64,000 bases of DNA from SZUA-265 sp966249405 (GCA_966249405.1 CBINDO010000007.1:1-64000); one strand, 5' to 3'. Shown: positions 23,581 to 32,780, counted from the stretch's first letter. Notes: generated by a model from the sequence alone, not told the origin. A program made the numbers and translations.

Positions 23581-23753
23581 GCCCACGTGAACGCTTGGAC
23601 GCCGCCGCTAGCCATGCTATCGCAGGCGCATGTCCGTCGGGTGCGAAACAACTCCTTCCGGCGCAGGGCCAGGTGTCTCCAAGCGAAAGTGGTGTGGCGT
23701 TCCTGCGGCAATACACACGGCGTTAGGTGCCTTCGACACGCCGGGGAGGAGCC

Positions 23754-24221
23754 GTGGCTGAAGACGCGCTGGCGGAAGACATGACTGCGGTCACGCGGCT
23801 GCTCGAGGCCGCGGGTCTCACGACGGTCGGGTTGAGTGACTTCTTTCCCCACCGTTACCTCGTGATCCGCGAAGACGAACGCGTCGTCGCGGTCGCCGGG
23901 CTCGAGGTACACGGCACCTACGGACTGCTGCGTTCGGTGGCCGTCGACCCGGCCTACCGCAATCGAGGGCTGGCGCGGCAACTCGTCGAGCAGCAGCTGT
24001 GGATCGCAGGGCGGAGCGGCCTCCACCGCGTTTACCTACTGACGACCTCGGCTGCGGCGTATTTCAGGCAGCTCGGGTTCGTCGCCGTGGCACGGGACGA
24101 GGCACCGGCGGCGATCCGCGCCTCCAAGGAGTTTGCCGCGGTTTGCCCGAGCAGTGCGGCGCTGTTGGCTAAGGATCCACTCGTGTCGCGTTCAACGCCG
24201 CCCGTCGCAGCCCGACGGTGA
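23754..24221 (+). CDS. GNAT N-acetyltransferase, ArsN2-like
   Basis: About 155 residues from a GTG with GGGAGGA close upstream; a GTG at 23727 would add nine residues. The GNAT fold is clear: LLRSVAVDPAYRNRGLARQL is the acetyl-CoA loop, followed by RVYLLTTSAAAYFRQLGFVAV and the ArsN2-type ending RDEAPAAIRASKEFAAVCPS. ArsN2 proteins are usually linked to arsenic resistance clusters; no ars genes are here, so the substrate is uncertain. Its 3' end overlaps the leftward membrane-protein gene by 53 bp. Confidence 0.8.
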   Translation: MAEDALAEDMTAVTRLLEAAGLTTVGLSDFFPHRYLVIREDERVVAVAGLEVHGTYGLLRSVAVDPAYRNRGLARQLVEQQLWIAGRSGLHRVYLLTTSAAAYFRQLGFVAVARDEAPAAIRASKEFAAVCPSSAALLAKDPLVSRSTPPVAARR

Positions 24222-24759
24222 TGACCAGCAGCAGACACGTCGAGCCGGTGACGACGGGAAACAGAAGGGTCGTTACGGAGAATCGTTCCAGCGCAGCGCT
24301 CGCGACGGCGTTCCGGACCACGAACAGGCTCCAGAAGGTGAGATCCTCCTGCGCCGGATTTCGGTAAGCGTTTCTCAACGTTGGACCAAACCCCAAGGTG
24401 TCGGCGAGCGTCAACGTCACGACGGACCATAGTGGCTCCTCGGTGAGATACCACAAGGGCAAGGAGGCGAGCGCCATGGCGAAGAAGACACGGTCGCTCA
24501 CCGTGATGTGGACGTCCCCGCGATTGCGCCACGCCAGGAAGGCGACGAACAGCGCGATCGTGCCAGAGATGCCGATCGGCCAGGCCCCAACGCCGCCACC
24601 GCCCCGCAGTTGCGCGAAGAACACGATGAACGTCGTGAGCCCCCAAATCACCCACGAGAACACGTGGGGCTTGGTCTCGCCCCGCACGATCCCGCGGATG
24701 TATGGAAGGTAACCCACGAACGTGAGCACGACCGCGATGAAGCCGAGAAGATGGCGCAC
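24169..24759 (-). CDS. Six-helix integral membrane protein of unknown function
   Basis: 196 residues with about six hydrophobic helices: LLGFIAVVLTFVGYLPYI, FSWVIWGLTTFIVFF, IGISGTIALFVAFLAW, VFFAMALASLPLWYL, FWSLFVVRNAVAS and LFPVVTGSTCLLLVI. The F-S-W-V-I-W-G-L-T turn and overall spacing are weakly like PQ-loop transporters, but no Pro-Gln pair is seen. It follows the PaaK-like ligase gene on the same strand within 40 bp, so it may be the last gene of that operon. I cannot assign a function. Confidence 0.6.
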   Translation of the reverse strand: MRHLLGFIAVVLTFVGYLPYIRGIVRGETKPHVFSWVIWGLTTFIVFFAQLRGGGGVGAWPIGISGTIALFVAFLAWRNRGDVHITVSDRVFFAMALASLPLWYLTEEPLWSVVTLTLADTLGFGPTLRNAYRNPAQEDLTFWSLFVVRNAVASAALERFSVTTLLFPVVTGSTCLLLVITVGLRRAALNATRVDP

Positions 24760-24798
24760 GAGGGTAATGGAGCGGTCGCTGCCCTGGAGCAGCGCGTG

Positions 24799-26247
24799 TC
24801 AACGGGTGTAGCGGTGTTTGACGCCGACGGGAAAGTACTCGGTGTCGCCGAGGGGTCGCAGCTCCACGTGCAAGGCTTGACGCCCCTTGGGGACGTAGTT
24901 TGCGAACTCGCTGTTGACCCTGCGCAAGTGAGTGAGCATCGACTCACCGATGGCGGTGCGGAGCGGTTCGGACGGCGACTGTCCGCTCGCGAGCTCTACC
25001 GTAATCTGCAAGATGCTATCGTGCGCTTCGTTCTCGCGGACCTCGAGTACGAACTTGCCAGTCACTGCGCGCTCGACCGCGGGCTGTTCCAACCCGATGG
25101 CGATGTTCTCTGGGTATACGTTCGCCCCATAGTGAGACACTGCGAAGTTGTTGCGGCCGAAGACATAGACGAACGGCATCGCGAATCGGTCGAGCTCGGT
25201 GCGAAGTTGGTCGTCCAAGGCACCATTCTTGAGGAGATAGTCGCGCATCGCCGCGTGGGTCACGAGCCCGCCATTGTCCAAGATGTTGTAGCGGATCAAA
25301 GGAATTCCGCCGTCGGCCGAGAACACCAGGTCGCCATCCACCAGCTCGAAGTAGCGGTCACGTGGATCGTATTGGCACAACGTGGGCACCCGCGACTGGC
25401 CGAACAACTCGCGCGCCAGCTCGGGTCGGGCTGTCAGTGCTTGTCTCACCAAGATGCTCGCGGGCGTCTCGTTGGCGAGCACTCCTCCGTCGGCCGTCCC
25501 GTACAGCGACGCCGTGCAGTAGGCCGGGGCAGCCTGGCCAAGTCGCTGGGCGACGAGATCACGCCACGATTCACTGAACACCTCGCCGGCCATCACCAGC
25601 TTCACGTCGTACTCCGACCATCGAATGCCGACACTGAGACCGCGTTCGATGACGTCCTTCAAGAACGGCGGGTAACCGAACAAGACCACCTGCTCGAAGT
25701 GAGGCGCCAACTTCGGGATCACTCGCAAAATCTCCGCGAAGTTGTTGCCTGGAGTGACCACCGTGATGGGCGCGCCTTTGGCCGCGATTTGACGGCAGGC
25801 CGAAGTCGTGTACATGCCGCCGACCCAACTCCCCAACGCGAAGCAGACCACCGCGAGCGTGCGCTTGGTGTTGGCGCCGAAGCCGTTAGTCAATACCTGT
25901 TCGAAGCGGCGTAAAGTAGCCACCTCGTCGGTGATGAACCTCGGCCAAACCGTCGGCTCACCCGTCGAGCCCGACGACACCGCCAACATGTCGCAGTCCT
26001 CCAGACGTCCGAAGCGACACAACTCCGCGAGCGGATATTGGGTGTGGTAGTTGCGTTTGGACGTGAGCGGCAAGGTCCGGAAATCCTCGATCGTCTCGAG
26101 TTCGTGCATTTGGGCGCCGTGGGCCGTCAAGAACTTCGCGTACGCGGGCACCTGTTCGCGCACGCGGTGAAAGAGCTCGAGCACCTCCGTCTCGCCGTTG
26201 CTCGTCGCGACGGTGCTGGGTGTCTCACGAAAGAAGGTCGCAGACAT
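24799..26247 (-). CDS. Phenylacetate-CoA ligase-like adenylate-forming enzyme
   Basis: About 482 residues from the ATG at 26247 (ATGs at 26301 and 26346 give longer forms). PaaK-like features: FHRVREQVPAYAKFL at the start, the ATP loop AVSSGSTGEPTVWPRF, LFGYPPFLKDVIERG, SLYGTADGG and a C-terminal sub-domain with FVYVFGRNNFAVSHYGANVY and VPKGRQALHVELRPLG. It would activate a carboxylate as an acyl-adenylate. No catabolic genes are nearby. It lies just after a hybrid kinase gene (102 bp), so a signalling or secondary-metabolism link is possible but unproved. Confidence 0.75.
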   Translation of the reverse strand: MSATFFRETPSTVATSNGETEVLELFHRVREQVPAYAKFLTAHGAQMHELETIEDFRTLPLTSKRNYHTQYPLAELCRFGRLEDCDMLAVSSGSTGEPTVWPRFITDEVATLRRFEQVLTNGFGANTKRTLAVVCFALGSWVGGMYTTSACRQIAAKGAPITVVTPGNNFAEILRVIPKLAPHFEQVVLFGYPPFLKDVIERGLSVGIRWSEYDVKLVMAGEVFSESWRDLVAQRLGQAAPAYCTASLYGTADGGVLANETPASILVRQALTARPELARELFGQSRVPTLCQYDPRDRYFELVDGDLVFSADGGIPLIRYNILDNGGLVTHAAMRDYLLKNGALDDQLRTELDRFAMPFVYVFGRNNFAVSHYGANVYPENIAIGLEQPAVERAVTGKFVLEVRENEAHDSILQITVELASGQSPSEPLRTAIGESMLTHLRRVNSEFANYVPKGRQALHVELRPLGDTEYFPVGVKHRYTR

Positions 26248-26348
26248 CTGCAATACACGTTCTGGTTTCGAGGGTACAGTGACGGGGACTCGGGATTTCA
26301 TGACGCACGACGGGCATAACAGGCTCGAGCCGATCGATCCAGTCATGG

Positions 26349-28079
26349 CTACGTTTCGCCGTCCGCTCGAGTCGCTGCCGGCGCGGTGAGGCGCCGCAGG
26401 GTAAGCTCGAGCTCCGAGCCGTCGAATGGCTTGCGCAAGAAGGCTCGTGGAGCCCCGGTTTGCGGGGTGACGACCGGCTCGCGGTTGCCGCTCATCAACA
26501 CGACCGGCAGTTCTGGAAACTCGACTTCGAGAGCGCGCGCGAGTTGTTCACCGTCCAGATTCGGCATGGCGACGTCACTGATGACGCACTGGAAATTACC
26601 CGATGCCCGCAGAAGCGCGAGTGCTTCCACGCCGTCACCGACCGCAAGGACATCGTACGCGTCGCGGTCCAGATTACGCAGCAACGTGTGCCTCACCAAG
26701 GGGTCGTCCTCCACGACGAGGACGCGCAAGCGTGCAGTTCCGGGGCTCGGCTCGAATCGCCTCTCGCTCGTTTTGGGCAGCGGTTCCGTGACGGTTGCGC
26801 GAGGAAAGTCGAGGCGAAAGGTGGTGCCGTTCGGGGACGTGTCTTCGATGGCGATCGTGCCGTGGTGATGTTCCACCAGTCTTCGCACGGTTGAGAGGCC
26901 TAGCCCCGTGCCCGCGGCTTTCGTCGTGAAGAACGGCTCGAAGACCCGGTCCAGGACCGCTGCGGGAATGCCGGTGCCCGTATCGCGCGCCCGAAGTGTC
27001 AACGTTTGTTTGTCGCCTTCGAGTCGAAAGGTGAGCTTTCCACCGTTGGGCATGGCATCGCGCGCGTTGACGGCCAAGTTGAGCACGATCTGCTCGAGCC
27101 CCGAGCGCGAACCATACAGCCAACCGTCGGGGGTGACGTCGAGTTCGATCGCCACTTGCGACCCGAGGACGCGAGGTAACATGCGTCCAATCGCATTTAG
27201 GATCTCACTCGCGTCGATCAAGGTGCGCTCGTCGGTGGGTGCGCGACCGAACGCCAGCAGCTGGCGCGTGATCAACGCGGCGCGCGATGCGGCGTAGTCG
27301 AGGTCCTCGACCAACGCGCGCGCCTCGTCGTCTTTGGCGGAGACATCGGCTCGCAGCACGTCCGTCGCGCCAACGATCACCGTGAGCAGGTTGTTGAGAT
27401 CGTGCGCGATACCACTCGTCAGATTGCCCACGAGCTCCATCTTCTGTCCCTGGATCGAGCGGCGGAGCGCTTCGTCCCGCTCGAGTGCCGTCTGCTGCGC
27501 TTTGGCGTATGCTTGGCGCAGCGACTGCAACGACGTGATCAACAACACGGTGGTCAAAGAGACCGTGATCGTGACCGTGCTCCAGGAGTTGACCGGCGAA
27601 TAAGGCCCGAGCTGCGCCGGCAGCAGGGCGTTCGATTCGAGGTAGGCGACGAAGGCACACCAGGCCGAGCTCAGGGCCGCCATCACCAAGGCGGCCCGTG
27701 CACCCACGACGCTGCCCACCAGGAGTGTACACACGGCGAAGGTCGACGCGTTTTGCCCCTGCATTCCCCCGAAGTACAAAGTGACGACGGCGATCAGGAG
27801 CCAGAAGAACGTCGCCAGCAGCCACGTCGCGGTACGTACTCGCCCACGCCGCGTCAGCACGTAGATGAGCCCGAACCACGCCCCTACGACGGAGTAGAAC
27901 GCGGCGGTAACGAGCGTATCGTTCTTCGGGTCCAGGAATGCGGTGACGGCCCCGACCGCCGTCAACAACACCATCGTGAGCAGTAGCCGTGATAGCAGGT
28001 GCAACTGCCTCGTGTATTCCAATACTTCCGGCGAAGCTGGTGGTTGGCTCGAGGTGGGGCGTGATTCGACGTTGGGCAT
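26349..28079 (-). CDS. Membrane hybrid histidine kinase with C-terminal receiver
   Basis: About 576 residues from the ATG at 28079. Residues ~25-195 contain five or six transmembrane helices (LLLTMVLLTAVGAVTAFL, LLATFFWLLIAVVTLYFG and others) with little exposed loop. Then come the H-box GIAHDLNNLLTVIVG, N-box NLAVNARDAMPNGG, DTGTGIP, FFTTKAAGTGLGL, and a receiver domain with VVEDDPLVR, phospho-acceptor Asp in ISDVAMPNLDG and KPFDG. It should autophosphorylate in response to a membrane signal. It follows the STAS-like gene on the same strand with a 77-bp gap. Confidence 0.88.
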   Translation of the reverse strand: MPNVESRPTSSQPPASPEVLEYTRQLHLLSRLLLTMVLLTAVGAVTAFLDPKNDTLVTAAFYSVVGAWFGLIYVLTRRGRVRTATWLLATFFWLLIAVVTLYFGGMQGQNASTFAVCTLLVGSVVGARAALVMAALSSAWCAFVAYLESNALLPAQLGPYSPVNSWSTVTITVSLTTVLLITSLQSLRQAYAKAQQTALERDEALRRSIQGQKMELVGNLTSGIAHDLNNLLTVIVGATDVLRADVSAKDDEARALVEDLDYAASRAALITRQLLAFGRAPTDERTLIDASEILNAIGRMLPRVLGSQVAIELDVTPDGWLYGSRSGLEQIVLNLAVNARDAMPNGGKLTFRLEGDKQTLTLRARDTGTGIPAAVLDRVFEPFFTTKAAGTGLGLSTVRRLVEHHHGTIAIEDTSPNGTTFRLDFPRATVTEPLPKTSERRFEPSPGTARLRVLVVEDDPLVRHTLLRNLDRDAYDVLAVGDGVEALALLRASGNFQCVISDVAMPNLDGEQLARALEVEFPELPVVLMSGNREPVVTPQTGAPRAFLRKPFDGSELELTLRRLTAPAATRADGET

Positions 28080-28156
28080 GAGGATGACCCGAGTGGATCG
28101 GGTGATACACCGAGAATCCGGTCGGGCGGGGTGAGAAGCCCGTGAGCTACGAGCGC

Positions 28157-28780
28157 TCAAGGGCCAGGACGCAACGATCTCAGCCCTGCTTCGCTGATTT
28201 CGACGCGAGGGTGACCTTGTGCTTCGAGCAGTGCGTTGGAACGTTGCACTGCGACGTCGAATGACGGGACGTAGCTGATCCGTCGAGCGCCGTCGGTCAT
28301 CCAAACGATGGCCGTCAAGGCTCCGCGCAAGATCGCGCTGTCGAGGATGATGAACGTGCCGAGCAGCGCGTCGAAGACAGCGCGCGATTCGTTTATCTGA
28401 TTGGCCCAGTAGCGCCGAACCATCGCCGAAGGCATCGCGAGGCCACGGGCGTCGACGACGTAGACGAGGGGCTTACGTTGAGTGATGGACTTGTTGATGA
28501 TGTCGGTAACTTGCTCGTCGTGTTGACGCACGGCGCCGAGTTCCAACTCACCACGGAACGTGCTCAAGAGGATCGGCAAGTGGCGATCGGTCACGCTCAC
28601 GACCGTGCGCGGATTGGTCACCCGGTTGAGTGACCGCGGGGCCACGGATTGACGCGTGCCGCCGCCGGCCTGCACTTGGCGTGGCGCGCTGCGCGGTGCT
28701 TCCGGCTCGGTCGCGTCCGTATCATTCCGCGGTGTGGTGCCGTTTTGCTGCGGAACCTCGGGTTGAGATGGCTTGTCCAC
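28157..28780 (-). CDS. STAS/SpoIIAA-like cytoplasmic protein, tentative
   Basis: The GTG at 28780 has a strong GGAGG six bases upstream, giving 207 residues. The first ~65 are a polar linker (DTDATEPEAPRSAPRQ). The rest is one compact domain: VVSVTDRHLPILLSTFRGEL, DIINKSITQRKPLVYVVDAR and VFDALLGTFIILDS, IVWMTDGARRISYVPSFDVA. The pattern of a central strand (LVYVVDARG) and following helices resembles STAS or SpoIIAA-like anti-sigma-antagonist folds, but the match is not firm. As first gene of the apparent operon with a hybrid kinase it may help relay the signal. Confidence 0.6.
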   Translation of the reverse strand: MDKPSQPEVPQQNGTTPRNDTDATEPEAPRSAPRQVQAGGGTRQSVAPRSLNRVTNPRTVVSVTDRHLPILLSTFRGELELGAVRQHDEQVTDIINKSITQRKPLVYVVDARGLAMPSAMVRRYWANQINESRAVFDALLGTFIILDSAILRGALTAIVWMTDGARRISYVPSFDVAVQRSNALLEAQGHPRVEISEAGLRSLRPGP

Positions 28781-29166
28781 TAGTAACCTCCCTCGAGACT
28801 TTCTGTAGCGGTGCCGGTTCATCAGCGTGAAGCTGAGACCGCAACCCCATTCCACTTCCAAGAACCTCTTCCTCGGTGTGGCAAGCGTGAGCGGACGTTC
28901 GACCCGTCCCTCCCTCGCTTCGACTCCTTTGGCCAAAGTATCCAAGGAGACTGAAGCCATGTCGTGGTTGTGTGGCGGAAAGCAGCGCGTTGGCAACAAG
29001 ATCTTGGGATCGACCGCGACATTTGCCGAAGGAAGTTCATAGAGGTCCGGAATTACCGTAATTCATGACTAGGACGACGAAGCCACCGCGTAGTGAGCCC
29101 TCCGAGGGACCCAGCGGTACCTCAGTCGTGCAGCGACTCAGGGAGGGGATTGGTTCGAGGAGCGAC
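28781..29166. other. Divergent intergenic region
   Basis: 386 bp between the STAS-like gene and the fibro-slime lipoprotein. It holds CTTTGGCCAAAG (28927-28938), a perfect 12-bp palindrome, and the stronger site at 29050-29064 listed separately. No convincing gene is seen. Confidence 0.4.
29050..29064. promoter_or_regulatory. 15-bp AT-rich palindrome upstream of the fibro-slime gene
   Basis: GAATTAC-C-GTAATTC, perfect 7-bp arms around one base, ~103 bp before the start at 29167. Such an AT-rich perfect palindrome is unusual in this GC-rich sequence and is a good operator candidate. Confidence 0.45.
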
Positions 29167-31401
29167 ATGATTTCGAAATATTCTGGATGGTTGAGTCTAG
29201 CCGTGATTCTGGGCGGTTGCTCGAGCAATGCGCCTACCGTCGAAGGCGAACAGCCCAGCGTGGGCGGAGACGACGGCGGACTCCACGGGGGCAGCCATGG
29301 GGACCCTGGCGATACGTCCGAGGGCGCCATCATCGTGCCGCCCAACGTCGACGCTGGCCCCAACTGTGGCAACGCCAAGCTCGACGAAGGTGAAATTTGC
29401 GACGATGCCAATCGAACGAGTGGCGATGGGTGTTCGGAATCATGCGAGCTCGAGGACAATTTTCTTTGCCCGATCGTGGGTGGGCCGTGTGAACGCGCGA
29501 CGGTGTGTGGCGATCGTCGCCAGACCGGCGAAGAGCAGTGCGACGATGGCAACACCGACGACGGGGACGGCTGTACGAGCAGCTGTTTGCGTGAAGCAGA
29601 CTACGCCTGCCTCGAACCGGGTGAGCCGTGCGTGAGCACCGTCGAGTGTGGCGATTCCAAGCTGGCAGGTAGCGAAACGTGTGACGACGGCAATACGGAC
29701 TCGGACGACGGCTGCAGCGACAGCTGTGAAGTGGAGACCGGTTGGATGTGCAGCAGCGCCGGCTTCGCGTGTCAACCCGTATGCGGGGACGGGCTGCTCA
29801 CGGGGCGCGAGACGTGCGACGACGGCAACGAAGACTCCGGTGACGGGTGCAGCCCTGCGTGCCGCGTCGAGGAAGGCTACGCATGTGATGGGGCCGGTTC
29901 CGACTGCCATCTCACCGAGTGCGGCGACGGTATCGCGGAAGGTAGTGAGCCATGCGATGATGGCGACGATATCCATGTCGGTGACGGTTGCAGCCCTGGT
30001 TGCGTCCTGGAGCCGACGTGCGCCGCGCCGGCAGCCGGCGATGCGGAGACCGTCGACGCTGGCGACGCTGGTGGAACAGAAGCCACTGCCGGAGTTTGCT
30101 CGTCGAGCTGCGGGGACGGCATCATGCTTGCCGGGGACGACGAGCAGTGTGACGACGGAAACAACATCAGCGGCGACGGCTGCGATGACGAGTGCATACC
30201 CGAGACGGGCTGGGTATGCGAACTCGAGACGGGTTCTTTGCCGGATGAGCTGGTGCTGCCGATCGTGTACCGCGACTTCGTGCACAATGCTGCCGATGGC
30301 GCTGATACGCCGCGCCATCCGGACTTCCAGGCGTTTTCCGGCAACGCGGAAACGCCGGGCCTAGTCGAGCCATTCATCGGCACCGACGGCAAGCCGGTCT
30401 ACACGGGGATTTGCGAGACCGGTAACGAGCTCGACGAAGACCTGTGCCCCTACGAAGAACAGACCACGAGCAAGACGGACTTCGATCAGTGGTACAACGA
30501 CACCGAAGGGGTGAACATCCCCGTGTCGGGCACGCTCACGCTGGTGCGACAAGACGACGATACCTACGTGTTCGACAGCGGCACTGGCCTGTTCCCCGTG
30601 GACGGCAAGGGTTGGGTCGCCACCGATCCGGTGCAAGAGGATCTCTACGAGAATCACAACTTCGGGTTCACCAGCGAGTTGCGTTACTGGTTCGAGTTCA
30701 AGGGCGGAGAGTTCCTCGAGTTCTCGGGTGACGACGACGTTTGGGTGTTCGTTGGAGGTCGGCTGGTCGTGGACATCGGCGGCTTGCACGGACGGACCGA
30801 AGGCAGCGTGACTCTCGACGATGAAACCGCGGCCGCCTTGGGTCTCATCAAGGGGCGCGTGTACGAGATGGCGCTGTTTCACGCCGAACGCCACACCGCC
30901 CGGTCGAACTTCAAGCTGACCATTGGCGGATTCGTCGCGACCGGGACCAGTTGCGCCACCGAATGCGGCGACGGCATCGTAGCCGGTGACGAGCTGTGTG
31001 ACGACGGCGAGGACAACGGTAGTGGTTACGGGTTCTGTACCGATACCTGTGAACCCGGGCCACGTTGTGGCGACGGTGAGCAGAATGGCGACGAGCAATG
31101 CGACAACGGCACCAACCTCGACGGCTACTCGAGTGAATCGTCCGAAGATGCGTGCGCCCCAGGCTGCGTCCTGCCTCCGCGCTGCGGCGACTCCGAGGTC
31201 AACGCCAACTTTGGCGAACAGTGTGACGACGGTGAGGACAACGACGGCCAGTACGATGGTTGCAACGCCGACTGCACCCTTGGGCCGCGTTGTGGCGACG
31301 GCAAGAAGAACGGCGACGAGGAGTGCGACGACGGCAACCTGTCGAACCGCGACCGTTGCAGCGTCACGTGCCAGGCGATCACGGTGCAAGGCTCGAAGTG
31401 A
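29167..31401 (+). CDS. Fibro-slime domain lipoprotein with DUF4215-type Cys-rich repeats
   Basis: 744 residues from the ATG at 29167, with GAGGAG upstream. The signal peptide ends LAVILGGC. Residues ~60-360 contain six to seven repeats of the form CGDGxxxxxEECDDGNxxxG with DGCxxxC (DUF4215, the myxobacterial Cys-rich repeat). Residues ~370-600 form a PA14/fibro-slime-like domain: LPIVYRDF, HPDFQAF, FTSELRYWFEFKGGEFLEFS, GDDDVWVFVGGRLVVDIGGL, MALFHAERHTARSNFKLTI. Four more Cys-rich repeats end the protein. These proteins sit on the surface or in the extracellular matrix of myxobacteria. The 3' end overlaps clpP-like by 23 bp. Confidence 0.85.
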   Translation: MISKYSGWLSLAVILGGCSSNAPTVEGEQPSVGGDDGGLHGGSHGDPGDTSEGAIIVPPNVDAGPNCGNAKLDEGEICDDANRTSGDGCSESCELEDNFLCPIVGGPCERATVCGDRRQTGEEQCDDGNTDDGDGCTSSCLREADYACLEPGEPCVSTVECGDSKLAGSETCDDGNTDSDDGCSDSCEVETGWMCSSAGFACQPVCGDGLLTGRETCDDGNEDSGDGCSPACRVEEGYACDGAGSDCHLTECGDGIAEGSEPCDDGDDIHVGDGCSPGCVLEPTCAAPAAGDAETVDAGDAGGTEATAGVCSSSCGDGIMLAGDDEQCDDGNNISGDGCDDECIPETGWVCELETGSLPDELVLPIVYRDFVHNAADGADTPRHPDFQAFSGNAETPGLVEPFIGTDGKPVYTGICETGNELDEDLCPYEEQTTSKTDFDQWYNDTEGVNIPVSGTLTLVRQDDDTYVFDSGTGLFPVDGKGWVATDPVQEDLYENHNFGFTSELRYWFEFKGGEFLEFSGDDDVWVFVGGRLVVDIGGLHGRTEGSVTLDDETAAALGLIKGRVYEMALFHAERHTARSNFKLTIGGFVATGTSCATECGDGIVAGDELCDDGEDNGSGYGFCTDTCEPGPRCGDGEQNGDEQCDNGTNLDGYSSESSEDACAPGCVLPPRCGDSEVNANFGEQCDDGEDNDGQYDGCNADCTLGPRCGDGKKNGDEECDDGNLSNRDRCSVTCQAITVQGSK

Positions 31402-31960
31402 TGCTGCCGACCAGGCCATATTCGACGGCTTCTTCGGCCGTCATCCAGTGATTGCGCTCGGTATCTGCGGCGATCTTCTCCACGGGTTGGTCGGTCGCCG
31501 CAGCGAAGATGCGATGCAGGCGTTGGCGCATCGCCAGAATTTGCCGCGTCTCAATCTCGATGTCGGTGGTTGGTCCGCTGACGCCGCCCATCGGCTGGTG
31601 GAGCATGAAGCGAGTGTTGGGGAGCGCCAGCCGGTGGGCGCGTGGCACAGCGGCGTAGATTAGCGCTCCTGCACTCGCGACCCAACCGGAACCGAGGATG
31701 TGGACGGGGACGCCGAGGTGTTTGAGCATGTCGTGAATCGTGTCGCCCGCCTCCACGTGGCCTCCGGGGGAGTGCAGCACTACCCGAATCGGCTCGCGGC
31801 CGCGCTCGACGAGAGCCAGCAATTGCGCGGTCACGGAGCGCGCCAGCGCCGTCGTCACTTCACCGAACACGAGCACGGTTCGGGCGGCGAACAGGTGTTC
31901 TTGGACTAGGGAAGAGGGTTTGGATTCGATTGATGGTGCGGGATCGCGTTGCGGAGCCAT
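31379..31960 (-). CDS. ClpP-like serine protease with Asn at the catalytic Asp position
   Basis: 193 residues, normal ClpP length. The nucleophile is in GWVASAGALIYAA (Ser96) and the His in FMLHQPMGG (His121). The third triad position, an Asp in the E. coli motif DTERDRF, is Asn170 here (DTERNHWMTAEEAVEYGLVG). ClpP paralogues with Asn at this place are known, e.g. Listeria ClpP1, and often need a partner ClpP for full activity. There is no clpX or tig beside it. The ATG has AGGA upstream. The gene looks intact, and the rest of the fold (HSPGGHVEAGDTI, DIEIETRQIL) is regular. Confidence 0.86.
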   Translation of the reverse strand: MAPQRDPAPSIESKPSSLVQEHLFAARTVLVFGEVTTALARSVTAQLLALVERGREPIRVVLHSPGGHVEAGDTIHDMLKHLGVPVHILGSGWVASAGALIYAAVPRAHRLALPNTRFMLHQPMGGVSGPTTDIEIETRQILAMRQRLHRIFAAATDQPVEKIAADTERNHWMTAEEAVEYGLVGSITSSLAP

Positions 31961-32033
31961 GGCGCATTCCTGGCACCGTCCGGCGGTCGCGCCATGCGCA
32001 AGACGCTCGATGGTTTGTCCGAGCGTCTCGGAT

Positions 32034-32780
32034 ATGGACCCGACCGGGGAGCTCTCCTACACTGGGCGGATGTCGTACGGCCCGACTTCGAAATTGACGG
32101 TGCGGATAGAGCGGGGACGCTCGGAGTTGTGTGTGGTGGCAGAGTCTCGGGTCGGTCACGAGTCGCTCAGGCTGGCCGCGCGTTTCTCCGGAGGGCCAGA
32201 TGGGGTAACTCTCACCGTGACGGATGGACGACGGAATCGCGAGTTCGACCGTCACGAGGTCGCCAAACATCCAGCCATCTCCGGAATTTTGCGCTTGATA
32301 GCCGACGAAGTGGAGTGCGGCAACAAGAGCAATGGAGCGCTCGTCGAGTACCTGTTTCGAAGCCTCGCCGTTTACTGTTCGCGAGTGAACACGGCAGTGC
32401 CTTTGCCGCATTGGGGACGCGTCGTACGAGACCCGCGAATCGAACGCGCCGTCGAAATCCTCAACCGCGACATCGATCGCCGTTGGACCGTCGAATCGCT
32501 CGCCAAAGCCGTAGGGTTGTCGCGACCCGTCTTTGCCCGGCAATTCGTGGCGGTGTTGGGCATGTCGCCAATGCGGTTTTTGACCCAACGACGCATGCAG
32601 GTGGCGGCAGCCTTGTTGTTCGCGTCCGACGTCGGCTTGGCGGAGGTTGCGTCCCGGGTCGGTTACGCTTCCGAGTTCGCGTTCAACCGTGCTTTCAAGC
32701 GTCACTACCGCGTGCCGCCTGGTGAGTACCGACGTCAACTGCCAGGGTTGCCCAGCTTCGCAACGCGCATGGCCGCCTGA
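32034..32780 (+). CDS. AraC-family transcriptional regulator
   Basis: 248 residues from the ATG at 32034; the ATG at 32070 would be 12 codons shorter, and neither has a strong Shine-Dalgarno. Residues ~145-240 are the AraC-type DNA-binding domain (WTVESLAKAVGLSRPVFARQ, then RMQVAAALLFASDVGLAEVA and VGYASEFAFNRAFKRHYRVP). The N-terminal part is a short cupin-like domain (GRSELCVVAESRVGHESLRL) related to the AraC cupin group. Targets are not evident. It is divergent from the clpP-like gene across 73 bp and could regulate it. Confidence 0.83.
   Translation: MDPTGELSYTGRMSYGPTSKLTVRIERGRSELCVVAESRVGHESLRLAARFSGGPDGVTLTVTDGRRNREFDRHEVAKHPAISGILRLIADEVECGNKSNGALVEYLFRSLAVYCSRVNTAVPLPHWGRVVRDPRIERAVEILNRDIDRRWTVESLAKAVGLSRPVFARQFVAVLGMSPMRFLTQRRMQVAAALLFASDVGLAEVASRVGYASEFAFNRAFKRHYRVPPGEYRRQLPGLPSFATRMAA

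Noticed and set aside
23587..23753. Small plus-strand reading frame before the acetyltransferase
   Set aside because: Arg/Trp-rich product without motif; starts in the modC 3' end region and overlaps the better-supported acetyltransferase gene.
29400..31380. Regular repeats that could suggest a CRISPR array
   Set aside because: They are in-frame DUF4215-type protein repeats with varying third codon positions and no unique spacers.
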